Positions 33,414 through 46,082 of a stretch of DNA of 64,000 nucleotides are shown here, in pieces; position 1 is the first letter of the stretch; each line of letters starts with the position of its first letter. Below the pieces are notes generated by a model. The model had not been told where the DNA came from, ran no database searches, and worked only from the letters and a program-made list of their open reading frames with translations. Origin of the DNA: Cliona cf. orientalis (taxonomy: Eukaryota; Porifera; Demospongiae; Clionaida; Clionaidae). The position numbers and the translations under genes were made by a program. The stretch is from the NCBI GenBank assembly GCA_963930775.1, contig OZ005698.1, forward strand, positions 1,550,001 through 1,614,000, written 5' to 3'.

Positions 33414-36400
33414 ATGGATTCCGATGAAGATGCACCCCCTCCGCCGCCTCCAAGCAGCCTCCCTCCAGGAGGAGAGGAAGAGAAGGCGCCGTCCTCCAGT
33501 TCTGAAAAGTTTAAAGCTTTGCAAAACATGCTCAGCAGCGTTCCGACCATGCACAGTCCGCAGAAGGATCAAGCTAGCTGCGAGCCAGCCCCGCCCCCTT
33601 CCAAGAGAGCTCACACTGAACAGGAAAATGATGGCAATTCTCCGCTAGAAGCGTCACCGCAGTTGAAGCACACGACGAAAGATCGTCCCAGGAGAAAGGT
33701 CAGACCTCCTTCGCGGAAAGGTCGATCAGAAGGACGCAACGAATCCGCAGAAACGAAGCAGCTGCAGCAGGATGAAATGTTGCCAGAGGAAGCCCCTCCT
33801 GATCTGCCTCCACCGCCGCCTCCTTTGTCTGATCTACCTACGGAAACATCAGGTAAGAAAAAAAAAAAATATGATAGATCTTTGTACAGCAATCTCAGTG
33901 ATCAAACTGTATCAAATTTTGAACAGATCATGAGCTGGAAGAGGAGAATGCACCAGTGGAGTCTCCACCTCTACCAACAAACAGCCCACCAGCTTTCACT
34001 GAAATCAAATATAGTCCTTCAACGGCCACTGGTAATCATAAACTGCCACCTGTACACGTGTCTCCAGAACAACCAGTACATGTTATGAGTGGTATGCTCG
34101 ATAATCATCGAGATGTGTCTGCTACCATGGGAGGGCTGGAGGAGCAACTGGCACCAGCTCCAACCCTAACACCACCTCTCTCAACAACTTCATCTAGCAG
34201 TCCACCAGTGACAGATTCACCCAGATCAAAAGGAATCGTAATGGGTTCATTTAGCGAACGTCTGAAAAGAATTCGTGAGAATCGTTCCAACAAAAGCCAA
34301 TTATTAAAAGGATCATCCTCTCCAAAGACCGATTCACCCCTAACAAGGGGTTCACCCTCACCAAAGATCACGACTTCTCTGACTGGGACTAGCATAACGG
34401 AACGACTGAGCTACACAAAACAAACAAGCGGATCAGATTTACTGGTGTCCTCGTCACCTTTGACCTCTTTCCCAACCTCTCCAGCTCTCTCAACACAGTC
34501 GACTTCATCCAGTCTCAGCTTTGGTGGCTCGACTCCGCCCACCTCGACCACCATGCAGCCTATGAACAATCTCAAGTCTTTAACTGAGGCTCTGAAGTCC
34601 AAAGATGTCGACAAAGTTCAAATGGATACCCTACCAACTGATTCAGCAGCTCAACGAGTTGCTGTTGTAGCGTCATCAGAGGTACATGTAGCTGCAGATG
34701 ATATCACTGAAACTCCAGAGCAAGATAAAGATGATGAAGTTCCGACTGCCCCTCCTCCTCCCATTCCCGACCTCCCACCCCCTCCTGATGACCTACCTTT
34801 AGAAATGGATTCCGAGGAGACAGTCGACCCTCCAACTCAGATTGCTCCCCCTCCAGTTGTTAATGAACCTGCCAAGCCGGCAACCGTGACCACAAAATCA
34901 TCATTTCGTACGATAAAGAAGAAGGAAGAGTGGACGCGAAAGAGTGAAGAACTAGACTCGCTCATGATGAACCCACTGCCATTACTTATATCGACTAAAC
35001 CTTCGAGTAATCATCCTCCGGATCCGCTACCAGAAGTGAGTGAGAGCCCACTGCAAGTCAGGAGTGAGCATCCACCGCCGACTAAGGGAGAGGTAGAGTT
35101 ACCGGCCAATGATGATGTTCTCCACGACTCAGCTGAATCCCTACCCAGCCTTCCAGAAACTCCTCCCCCTGAGCTACCTGACGGCCCTCCTCCGGATTTA
35201 CCATCTTCCTTTTCTCTTGATGGATTAGAGTTTGAAGGGGATGAGAAAATTATTATATCTGAAACATTGCTGATTCCACCCGAGGATGACATAGTTACAG
35301 AAGAAAATGAAGCAATAGAATTGTCCGTGGTCAAACTTGATGTTGCCACTCCTCCTGCTGCTGAAACAGTTCCAGAAGCTACTGAATCAAATCCTGAATT
35401 TCAACCACACTCTTCACCAGAGTCTACACCTCCCCTGGAGAAAGAGGAGCAGCCTCCAAACATGTCCACATATGGCGATAAGGTGCAGCTACGTAAGCCC
35501 AGAAGAGCAGCCAATGGGATGAGCCCACAAGACTTGAATCTGCAACGAAGATCAGCTTTTGATGCTCTGGTTGCTGTTGAGCCAACTTCTGAAGAGAAGA
35601 AGGAACCACAGCTATCTGCTGAGCAGAGGCGTTCATTGGCCTTGGAAGCCTCGAGGAGATCTGATGCTGACACAAGTCCTTTTCTTGAACGGTGGAACAT
35701 TTCCGTACCATCTTCCAAAGTTGATACAAAGGAAGAGAAGCTGGAGAGTAGTACCTCGAGCGATGTTGAAGAGCTGAAAAAGCCCGTTGAAGCTATGGAT
35801 AGTTCAGAAAGTAAGGGAGTTACGGTTGATGTCAATTCACCTTCTACTGAAGAAACAATGCAGGATAAAGATCTACTTTCAATCAAAGAATTGAATCAAA
35901 TTCGACCAAAATCCATTGCTGGTATTGGTGACTTACAACCAGCATTGAAATGTGCAAGCGAAGATGAGTCACGGTGGAGTCTACCACCAGATTCTGAAAT
36001 CTTCCAATCTATTCCAGATTCAGCTCCAAAGTTAGCAGAGGAGACAAAAACAAAATGGAAGAAATCTCATCTTCTAACAGCTGACGGTAGTACATCACTA
36101 TCAGCCAGTACTGGGCAGCTGTTTAGCAAGGGAAGGGACACAAGCTCAGAGAGTGATAGAAGCAGTACTGGGAAGAGTAGCAGCTGGCGAGCCCTTCACT
36201 CAAGCTCAGAATCTCTACCACATTTTGTTGGCTTGAGGAGAAAGTCTCCAAGTGGGAAGCAAACACAGCCCCTTGCTGTATCTCCACTGGCTGCCAGTAT
36301 CAGTGTGGCATCTACCAGTAGCAAGGATGGCTCAGTGTCTCAATTGAATAAGGAGGAAAGTGGCGGTGCTGAAATTCATCAGGAGCCGCCACAGCAAGCT

Positions 36401-39400
36401 TCAGAGGGCACTGAACATCGTCAAGGGTCACCACAGCAGATTTCCTATGCACAGAAGCTGGGAATTGAATCCAGAGCTAGCTTGAGAAAGCGAAGAAGCT
36501 TGGTCTTGAGTGAAGATGATCACACTCCAACTCCAGTTGAGGGCGTTCAAGAAGACAGCCAGTTGGCGAAGGTGCCTCTGAGAAAAAAGGTTCAGAATCT
36601 CCAACTTACTTCGATCATGGCAGAGAGAGCCCTGGATTCTCCTCGTCCAGCTAGTCTAGTCCTTGACAGGGACATTTTGAAGGTAAAAATCCAATACCTA
36701 CATGTATTCTAACACTAATACAATATAATACACTTCTGTTTTACCAAAAAGGTTCCGGTGTTTAAAAGCAGTGCTTTCATGTAGTTATTTGATTTTATTT
36801 CAGACTGATCCGTCAAAGTGGTCTATTGATGAGGTGTGTCAATGGCTGGAGCTCATTGGTCTAGGAGCTTTCCGTCAAGCTTTTAGAGGTACATGAGATT
36901 AATATGATTGAGAGATTTGATTAATTTATCCATAGAGAGAGGAGTGAATGGAGCATTGCTACTCCAGATAGACGTCCAGTTATTTGGTGAGTACCAATAT
37001 ATAGTTCTGCATTACTTACTAACTAACATTTCCTGTGCTTGTACAGATGAGCTTGGCGTGGATAGTCACGAGATCCGAGAACTGTTTCTTGCCAAGATCT
37101 ATGAGCTGAGTAACCCACGGTTCAGTGTGGGAGGCATGGAGGATGACTTCCGATGTACGTCAAATACACTATACATGTAGTCTTTATTACACTAGCACTT
37201 AAATAATAGGACAGTATCAGATCTTACAGCAGCTAGCTTTCATACTAAAATGGGGGCTTTGCCTCGTATGCATGCTTGAGCAGGCATTCCAAAAATTGGG
37301 ATTAGAGGACATATTCTTGTCTAAATAGGATTTTGCGTGATAGAGCATTTCTGTACCATACAGTGGCAGTGGATGATTACACGTCTGAGGACTGGAAGAA
37401 ATTTCAAGCAGCCGTCAGCGTGCTCAAGAGTCCAATCCTTGGAGATAGCGTGGAGCTGGAACCTTCAGCCATCGGAGAATATCTCCATACCGAGTACATT
37501 CGATCTCACTCCACCCCAAACATCTCCAAGATTACTGATCTACCTGACAACAACATGCCCCCTGGGCGACAGCACACTAGTCCTGGCACATATTTTGTCT
37601 TTCCCTCTCCCATTGGTCCAGACGATGGCCATAGCGGCATGCCTTACACTGGCGATTTTCCTGGCTCAGTACCACTAGCTGTCACTCACAATAGATGGAG
37701 GCGTAAAAGTGAGCCCTCCAATACTCCAATCCTCGACAAGATGCTGGATCTCAGTCATAATACGTCAGGCGATGAGCGTCTAGCAGAATGGGTGGCAGAT
37801 CTGCCTGAGAATGGATGTGGTAGAGCTAGGGCACTGACTGCACCCTCTCGTGGTACCATAAAGGATCATAGCAAGCTGGCTTCTGAATCCGAAAAGAAGG
37901 GGGCACAAGTATCAAAGACTCTGCCTAGAGACTTGAATATCAGTGTGGAGACAGCTTCAGATCACGTTGCTACTAGTGGAAGAGGTATAGGGAGTAAGGA
38001 AGAAGCAAAGATATCTCCTACTGCCCAGAAATCTCCAGTAAAACAGACGCCCAAGAAAGAGAAACGTCGATCCAGGCAACAAAGCTCATCATCGAAAGTG
38101 AGCGAGTCATCTTCTCCTGGTCTGCCTGGTCTTATCAGACTTCATATGGACACCATTCAGAAAGGTAATGATTGGTTTAGCTTGATCTGTCATAGGCCAG
38201 CTCATTGTGTAACTGTTGGCATTCGAGAGATGAGGTTAAATAATCTAATTTTTGTTGTAGGTGCCCATTACAAGTCATTCATGGCAAACGATGGCACTAC
38301 AGCAGAGCAGTTAGTGATGCAAGCTTTGGAAAAGATTGATATCGGCTCTCAAGACCATACAAATTTCTGTATTGTGGAGAAAACTGTTGGAGAAAATGGT
38401 ATGACATAATTGATTGTGTATAGGTATTGCCATGTTAATTCTTTCCTGTATTTGATAGGTCAACCACAGAGAAAAGCTCTGAAGCCTACACAGCCAATCC
38501 TGGCCGTTCAGTCTCTCTGGCCTCAGGGAGAAGGCTACTGCCTTGAACTGAGAAGAAGAAGGCTTCCCCAGCAAGCTAAAGGCGGTGCACCACCACCACA
38601 ACAGCCAGCTGATGCTCCTAACCAATCTGAAGCTGCTGGTAGTAAAATTGGACCAGCTGATGAGCACGTTCAGTCACTCCAGAGTCAGCTGGATGCCCTC
38701 AAACTACAACTTGAGAGTAAGGAAGGTTTGGAAGAGAAATTGAAAAACCTTCAAGATGAGAATGCAGAGTTAACTGGCAAGCTCCAAGCATTAAAGGAGA
38801 ATGAACGAGCTACTTCGTCTGAGCTGCAAGAAAAGTTGGACACTCTAAATCTGGAAAAACAAAGGCTAGAAGATCAGGTGCTGGTGCTAAAAGCAGCTGC
38901 CGTGGATCCAACTGATGAGGTGGCAGGTGACAATGAGGATCCTACTAGACTACTGGAGCAAGTTCAGGCTCGGTATGAGGTACAGGTAAACAGCCTGACC
39001 AGTGAACTGAGAGATAAAGAGAAGATGGAGCAAGAAATGAACACCAAAATCAGTGAAATGGTAAGTGCTTGTACCATTGCGTAATGTCTTGTTGGGGAGT
39101 GGGGTGGGAGGTGGGTGGAGAATATAACTTGGAATAGCCATATTATAATTTCTCTGTATGAATATCTGCCCAATAAATCCCTGTTATTATATACATCATT
39201 AAAATTAATTTTGATGATACTAACTGCTACATTTCAGGAGGGAAAAATGGCTGAACTGATAGAGAAGTCTTCTGAATTGAACATGAAGAATCGGCTTTTA
39301 GGAGAGCGTAACCAGCAGCTTCACTCACTGGAGAAGGACCTGGCTATGAAGGAGGAGACCATCCAGAAACTCAGAGTGCAGCTAGAGGAAGCTCACCTCT

Positions 39401-42400
39401 CAGCTGATCAAGTATGTATGCCATCAGTAGCCAGCAATAGCCTGATCTGGTACATTCAAATTTGAAAGGGTCTCCCATACAAAGCACAAATATTGAGATT
39501 TCCTTGAGGCGAAATCTGAGCTGCAACTTAGTGGGAGGAAGCTTCTCCCTTGTCCTCCGAGTACAATAAAAAATATTAATTTGGCCCTCGGTGTATAGGT
39601 ACATGGACATGCATGCCTCTGTCTTGTGATCGATTATTTTCAATAGATGTTGGCCTATCAGAAGACACTGCAAGCAATGGAAATGGCATCCAAACAGCAA
39701 CAAGAGTTTTCCAACCGCACGATAAAGGATCTGCAGGAGCAGCTGTCCAGACTAAGTATTGAGAGCTCCCAGCAAGAACAACTGGCACAGATGGTGAGAA
39801 ATGAGAGGGACAGACTCGTGAGGGACCAACAGGCAAAGGTATAATGCACAACTATGGTGCTATGTTACATAATGTGCATGATATGTACATGTATAATGAT
39901 TACTGACTAGCCTCATCCCCAGTGCTTTTCATTTGTTGAAAAGATTCAGGCTAGCTTTGTACTCCATGACGAGATTGAAAAAAAATAATTTTGGCAGGAG
40001 AAATTTTAGTTGTAACCGCTACCCTACATCATATTCGGAATATTTATTACTACAAAACTCAAATTCTGATGTGTGAATGGATACTTGACGTTATATGTAA
40101 TGTTACTTCTAATCCTAAATATTCTCTCAAATAGGATGCTTTCATTGCGAGTCTTGAGGCTGATATCACCAGCTATCAGACACTATCTGATGCTACCACC
40201 ACTGAGAGTTCCAGGATACAGGCTCTACAAAGGTCACTCTCTGTGCATGAGGTCGCCATAGCGTCACTGAGGGGAGAGTTCCAGCGTCAGAGTAGTGAGC
40301 TTAAATTGGCGGAAGAGGAGGTGTCCAGGCTGAGAAAATCACTCGCAAAGAAGGTAGAAAGAACAAGAATAAAATCAAGTACATATATTTATTTTCTCTA
40401 ATAATTATCGTAGGAGCAGCAACTGTTTTTGCTGTCGGAAGAACCTTCAAGGTAACTGCCATAGGATAGCCTAAGGTTGGATTTAGTATGAACTATTAAT
40501 AGCAACATAAGGAAACTAGCTAGCAAATAATTCGAATTTAAGATTGTCTTGTGGTAGCTATTTATTTCTTGATGGTCAGGACTTGTTTCTTTGATGTCCT
40601 ATCTCACCTACCACCCCACACCTTTGTCACTGCTGAGATCCTCCCATCTCCATCACGAGACTCAGAGGGTAGTGAAGGGAGTATAGGGAGGGAAGGAGAA
40701 GGAGGAGGAGAGGGTTCGGTTATCCAGGTGATGTCAGCGCCTGGAGTGGCAGCTGCTGTTGGAGGGAGTGTGGTGGTCAGTGTTCCCAAGCATCTGCAGG
40801 GATCTGGAATACAGCCAAGAGATTGGTATGAGATAACGCTAAGCTAGTCCCTTATAGCATGTATACAATATCACAATCATCCATAAGAGTTGCTAACTTG
40901 GTACCAAAATCCTAACTGATTTGCTGATTTGGTAATATTATTGATAGCCTCGTCCCCAGGTCCAACCCCTGCCTTTAGACAAGATTAGGGCATTAAATTT
41001 GATCAATTACGGTTTATATGTATAGTGTGGATATCTATGGGCTGGGGATGAACTGATTCAGCTTAATTTATCACTTATTATCAGCCCCCTCCCCTCCCCT
41101 AATTTTTCTCTTTGAAGTACATGTATAATTATGAGAGGAGCACAGGTGCAAGGCTGGGATAATGTAACATTTTCTCTCCATCCAGGATGCTAGAAATTAA
41201 TGGGACGAATGTGGCATCCAAGTCTCACAGAGAGACCAATAAGCTCCTTCTGCACCACCACCAACAAGGGGCTGTCATGAAAATGGTAGTGGCTCGTCCT
41301 CTCAATTCATTCAGTCCTGATAATTCTCGTCTTGCTCCACCTGACAACGAGGATACTGAAACGACTTCAACTGAACATTATCAGAAATTGAATGCTTCAC
41401 TCAATGCTAAATTGGAGTTCCAGAGTGCAGAGGTGGATCACTGGAAGCAGGAATGTGAAAGGTATGTATTATGCAAACTTCAGTGATATGTATGTACATG
41501 TATATGCAAACTTCAAAACTGCTGTATATATATATCTTTGAATGTTTATAATATTCCAACAATACCATACCAACACCTGCAGACTCAGGGATGAAATTTT
41601 GAGATATTCCATCGCTCAACAGGTGACTATAATTTTCGATATATTGTCTGGTATGTAGTTTCATCGTTCCAATTCATTGCAGGATAAAGATTCAGAATTG
41701 AAATACCTCCAATCTGCTCTACAGGAGCTAAAGTATCAGGTACATGCTTGGTTGTTGCCTTTTGCTCACATGCACATTGTGATAATTTTTGGTTGCTTTT
41801 GAATCCTTCAAAGCTTGAAGATTCAGAGAAGGCACGCTTGCAGTTGGAAGAGACTGACAGAGGTGCCAGTCATCCCAATATGGCCGAGCTTGAAGCCAAT
41901 CTAAAGAAGAAGGAGACGGAGCTGAAACGAATAAAAGCAGCTGAAAAAGCAAGAGTAAGCTTACCAGTAAATTATTCCTGAAGAGCTGGAGTATATTACT
42001 GTTCTAAGGTCTTCTAGACTATAGTTTGAGATTGCTTGTTGACTTAGCCTCATATATACTCAGGCTATTCTTACACCCTTAAACCCCCCCCCCCCCATAC
42101 ACACACATACACATGCACATGCACCTATAATATTATGTCAACTGATGTTCATTTCTGTGAGATTACATGTAGTTAGGTAGTCCGGGACAAGAATTTGTAA
42201 CCAATGGGGGCTAACTTATTTTCAGGTGGCTGAACTAAAGAAGCTTCAGAAGGAGAAAGACAAGGCCGTCCAAGTGTTAAGAGAGCACATGATAGCATCA
42301 GAGGACGTTCACGGAGCCCTGGGTGATCATACACAACCACAGGTGGAAGGATCTCTGAGCAAGGCCTCTCGGTCAGAACTGGTGAAGAGATTGAGAAATC

Positions 42401-42525
42401 TGGAGGAGGAGTTCTCCAGACACAAAGCATACCTCGACCAGCTGTTGACCATCATCATCGACCAGCACCCAGAGCTGCTATCCATGCTAGGAGAAGCACA
42501 AAGATTAAGGTTATTCACGTCATAA
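33414..42525 (+). CDS. Large scaffold protein with proline-rich, SAM, RA, coiled-coil and PDZ regions
   Basis: Start ATG at 33,414. Exons I can place: 33,414-33,852; 33,927-36,682; 36,804-36,888; 36,936-36,986; 37,047-37,154; 37,329-38,164; 38,261-38,398; 38,459-39,060; 39,238-39,411; 39,647-39,838; 40,135-40,353; 40,414-40,451; 40,580-40,825; 41,186-41,461; 41,583-41,622; 41,683-41,739; 41,814-41,954; 42,226-42,525. Phases agree except at the 37,154/37,329 junction, which I could not resolve. The product is about 2,230 residues: Pro/Ser-rich disordered N-terminus with PPPPP tracts (1-1065), SAM (~1069-1135, WSIDEVCQWLELIGLGAF), RA (~1415-1510, HYKSFMANDGTTAEQLV), long coiled coil (~1535-1880), PDZ (~1885-1990, MLEINGTNVASKSHRETNKL) and a C-terminal coiled coil. 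It is probably a Ras/Rap-responsive adaptor at the cortex or cytoskeleton. I do not know a named protein with this order. Confidence 0.8.
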
Positions 42526-43665
42526 TAATAATTATGATTCTAGCTACGCATATAATTTTGGTGTTACAGTACTGCTTATGGTAGCTATATTATCAGTAGG
42601 GTACACAAATTATTAATGATTGTAGCTGATTCTGACTGAATTTTAATAGGGGATTATATAGAAACAGCCTACTTTTGATATTACTTTTTATCCGCAATGC
42701 AGAGATCAGATGGAAGCTGATGCTGATAGCTGGTGTTAATTGGGAGAAATTAATTTTTATACTTTGGCACACAGTGATTATCATCTTGGCAGAAATATGT
42801 AACTGTTTTCCCATCTGTACCTATGTTTATGTGTCTACATCACTCATAAGAATTATATACTTGACAATTATTTTACTAACATAAGTAGCTCTTTTTAATT
42901 GTTCCAGCTTTAATACTATTAATTTTTTACTCAGAAATTTCCCAACACCTACAATATTATAATAGTGTAATGATATTGTATATCAATACTATTAATTTTA
43001 TTAATCCCAACCAGATGAATGGTTTCCAGTTTGTTTGATGCTTGAATATAAATGGAGTCAACACCTTTATTATGAGTACACTGAAACCAGTTGTTTTCAC
43101 ACTGTTGATATATACACAAATCATACACACAGTGGCTGAAGATATGTAGTATGTAACATTAATTGAAAGCTAGGGTACTCCAGGTGGTGTTTATGTTGTA
43201 TAGTTAACGTGACCCAATTAAGCCCCACTAAGATGTTTCCTTAACTGACACATTTGAGCACTGTACAGTAACAGTTACGCCTACGTGTGGTGCATGCAGC
43301 TGTATTTGTGGTGCATGCAGCCGTATTTGAGCACTGTACAGTAACAGTTACGCCTACGTGTGGTGCATGCAGCCGTATTCTATGGCAACACAGTTAACGT
43401 TACTACATATACTCTTAGACTAGGGATATTACATCATGCACCTGGCCCTGGAGGTATACCCCTAGGGCCTTTCTTGACTTATGTGTACGAATACATGAAG
43501 GTGAAAGCATATGATCCATAGTTACATGGTTTCGCATAGTATAGCATTTGGAATGTGTATACAAACTATAGGATATAGCATAGCTACATGCCCAATATAG
43601 TGATATTATATTGATCCATAGCTAGCTATAGTTGCTAGCTATATTATACTATTATAACCAAAGTG
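42526..43665. other. AT-rich spacer with a 73-bp tandem duplication
   Basis: TTTGAGCACTGTACAGTAAC at 43,253 recurs at 43,326, continuing through TTACGCCTACGTGTGGTGCA in both. No gene is seen in the rest. Confidence 0.6.
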
Positions 43666-45432
43666 ATGGTGAAGTCCAAGGACAGAAACTTAGAGAATAG
43701 CCCACTTCTGGGCCAGGAGCTCTCTATAACTAAGAAGAGATGTCAGCCTCTGCAAACCTTAAAGCATTGCTGCAAGAAAAGACAATTTTGTGTGAAATCA
43801 AAAGCAGCTGTGTTGGTTCTTATTTGGAACTTTTGCATTGCACTGCTGTTGACAAGTTGGCTAGATCCAATATACTACACTACAATAGTCAACCACCACT
43901 TCAAGTATTTACTCGGACTGATGGTGCCAATTTTCTGCTGTTTCAGTGCCACTGTTTATCTGTTTTACCCTCTGGCTGGCTACCTGGCTGATGTAAAGTA
44001 TGGACGATACAGAGTTATCACCTGTAGCCTGTGCTCCATCCCCTTTATTATACCATCTCTTGGAGCATTCCTGGCAATCTTCTGGCTGTGGTGGGTCCCA
44101 AAGGAAGGGTTTTTATTGAGCAAAGCTGTATTCTGGGCCATGGTTCCCATTGGGCTGCTGGTGTCGGTTGCAGTGCTCACATGCCACACTGCCTTCAGTG
44201 CCAACGTTATTCAGTTTGGAATGGATCAACTTTATGAGTCGCCCACAGAAGATTCCCTGCTCTTCATCTACTGGTTTGTATTCACGTCATACCTAGGATT
44301 TGCACTTTTTAAGGTAACCTGGTACAAAACAGCTGCAGGGTTGACTGGGATTAGTGTGCTACTGGTATTTGGAATGGTCACTCTAGTGTGCTCCCTCTGT
44401 CTAGCTCGGTGTAAGCGACAATGGTTCTTGATTCATGCTGCCTCTAAAAATCCATACAAAATGGTGTACAAGGTGATTAGATTTGCGATGGATCATAAAA
44501 GTCCCATTCGCCGCAGTGCCTTCACCTACTGTGAGGATGAGCTTCCCTCCAGGATGGACTTGGGAAAATCAAAATACGGAGGGCCCTTCTCGACCGAAGA
44601 GGTGGAAGATGTAAAGGCTTTTCTGGGTATAGTTTGTCTTCTACTGACTCTTGGGCCTGTATTCGCTAGTGATATCGCACGGACAAGTTTCATGTACGAG
44701 TTTAGCATTCACTTGGAAAGTGAATCTTTTGATAACAATAGCACAAACAATCACACTGGAAAAGGGAATTATTTAATCAGTGAATTCGATTTAGGCATTT
44801 TGACGGAAGTATTTACTGCAATTTTCATTGTGATCTATGTTTATCTTATACGACCTTTCTGTTTAAACTCCAACCCCAAAATTCTAAAGGGCATGGGGCT
44901 AGGGATGCTTTTGCTACTACTATCGTTAGTTAGCTTATTGCTGATTGATGTAGTTGATAACGTCATGGTTCAGCCTCACCACAGATGCTTTCTGAGCTCA
45001 TATATCAATGCCTCTAATACAATTCAGAGTTTATCCTTGGGCCACCATGTCAGTCGGTTGTACCTAATACTGCCCCACACCTTCAATGCGCTGGGCTACA
45101 TGTCATTCTACCCTGCTGCCTATGCATTCATATGTGCTCAAAGCCCTCATGCTATGAAAGGATTGCTGATTGGCACCTTTTTTGCAATAAAAGGAATCTT
45201 CCAGTTGCTTGGTGCACTCCTATCACTTTCCTTTCTGAAGTGGAACCAGAACTTTATTATGAGTTGTGGCTCAGTGTACTTTCTGATCAATATCATACTT
45301 TCTCTCGCTGGATTACTGGCATACATTTGTGCTGCTCAAAAGTATCATTATCGCCAGAGGGATGAACCAGACAACACCTATCGATATGCTGAAGAGTATT
45401 ATGATAAGTCTGACTCTGAAGATGAGGAATGA
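43666..45432 (+). CDS. POT/SLC15-like multi-pass transporter, tandem copy 1
   Basis: Intronless, 588 residues from the ATG at 43,666 (a GTG precedes it). The hydrophobicity pattern gives about 12 membrane segments of a major-facilitator protein. Family marks: PLAGYLADVKYGRYRVI after the second helix (compare the POT motif with G-x-x-AD-x-x-x-G-x-x-x-T/I), ANVIQFGMDQLYESP, IYWFVFTSYLG (position of the POT FYxxIN signature) and the cytosolic-loop block RSAFTYCEDELPSRMDLGK followed by KYGGPFSTEEVEDVKAF, as in SLC15A4-like proteins of invertebrates. The N-terminus has ENSPLLG, an acidic dileucine-type sorting signal ([DE]xxxL[LI]) that would fit endolysosomal targeting. The C-terminal tail YRQRDEPDNTYRYAEEYYD is conserved in all three copies. 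The likely role is proton-coupled oligopeptide or related solute transport; the substrate is unknown. Confidence 0.75.
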   Translation: MVKSKDRNLENSPLLGQELSITKKRCQPLQTLKHCCKKRQFCVKSKAAVLVLIWNFCIALLLTSWLDPIYYTTIVNHHFKYLLGLMVPIFCCFSATVYLFYPLAGYLADVKYGRYRVITCSLCSIPFIIPSLGAFLAIFWLWWVPKEGFLLSKAVFWAMVPIGLLVSVAVLTCHTAFSANVIQFGMDQLYESPTEDSLLFIYWFVFTSYLGFALFKVTWYKTAAGLTGISVLLVFGMVTLVCSLCLARCKRQWFLIHAASKNPYKMVYKVIRFAMDHKSPIRRSAFTYCEDELPSRMDLGKSKYGGPFSTEEVEDVKAFLGIVCLLLTLGPVFASDIARTSFMYEFSIHLESESFDNNSTNNHTGKGNYLISEFDLGILTEVFTAIFIVIYVYLIRPFCLNSNPKILKGMGLGMLLLLLSLVSLLLIDVVDNVMVQPHHRCFLSSYINASNTIQSLSLGHHVSRLYLILPHTFNALGYMSFYPAAYAFICAQSPHAMKGLLIGTFFAIKGIFQLLGALLSLSFLKWNQNFIMSCGSVYFLINIILSLAGLLAYICAAQKYHYRQRDEPDNTYRYAEEYYDKSDSEDEE

Positions 45433-46082
45433 AACTCAAGGCATGTAATTCTTCATGCACGATCTGAGATTATAACAATAATAATAATAATATTATGTTA
45501 GTAGCTAATAAAATTAATAGGGATTTCTTTCATTGCTTGCAATAGTATTGGTGTAGATTTCAATATCAGAATATTACGTCATTGTTGACCACTGTTTGAT
45601 GTATACATGTACGTAGTGCACACACTCTTAGACTAAAAGAGTCAGCTTTTTTTTTTACTTTCTCACAATCAACTTGAAATAACTGTGATCACATGATGAG
45701 TTGATGGCCTATTCCTACACATGCAGTAGCTAATCAGTGTACCACAATGACAGTAACTGTTATGATGCACATATTATACCGATCTAGTTTTGGGTTAACT
45801 TTGAGATCAGAGATACAAATTTTAGCTAGTGAATAATAATACTGTGAACGCCAAACCCATAGTAATGTTTTCATAGTGGGTATATTGACTATTATTTAAT
45901 TGATCCTTTCAATATAATAATTATTAGCTATATCGATATCACTGTTTGCTGTACGGTGACACTGTGTTACATACACATGTGCACATTGGTACATTATCCG
46001 TTCTCTCAGTATATGAAGTCAAAGAGTGCTTCATGCAATTAAGTGATAGCTAGTCTCTCATCACTGATTTCTTCATAATAAT
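45433..46082. other. Spacer between transporter copies 1 and 2
   Basis: AT-rich, with an AATAAT microsatellite just downstream of copy 1. Possible polyadenylation signals occur but none stands out. No gene seen. Confidence 0.4.

Noticed and set aside
33330..35886. Several minus-strand open frames opposite the scaffold gene
   Set aside because: They are antisense shadows of the proline/serine-rich exons; the plus frame shows SAM, RA and PDZ continuity after splicing.
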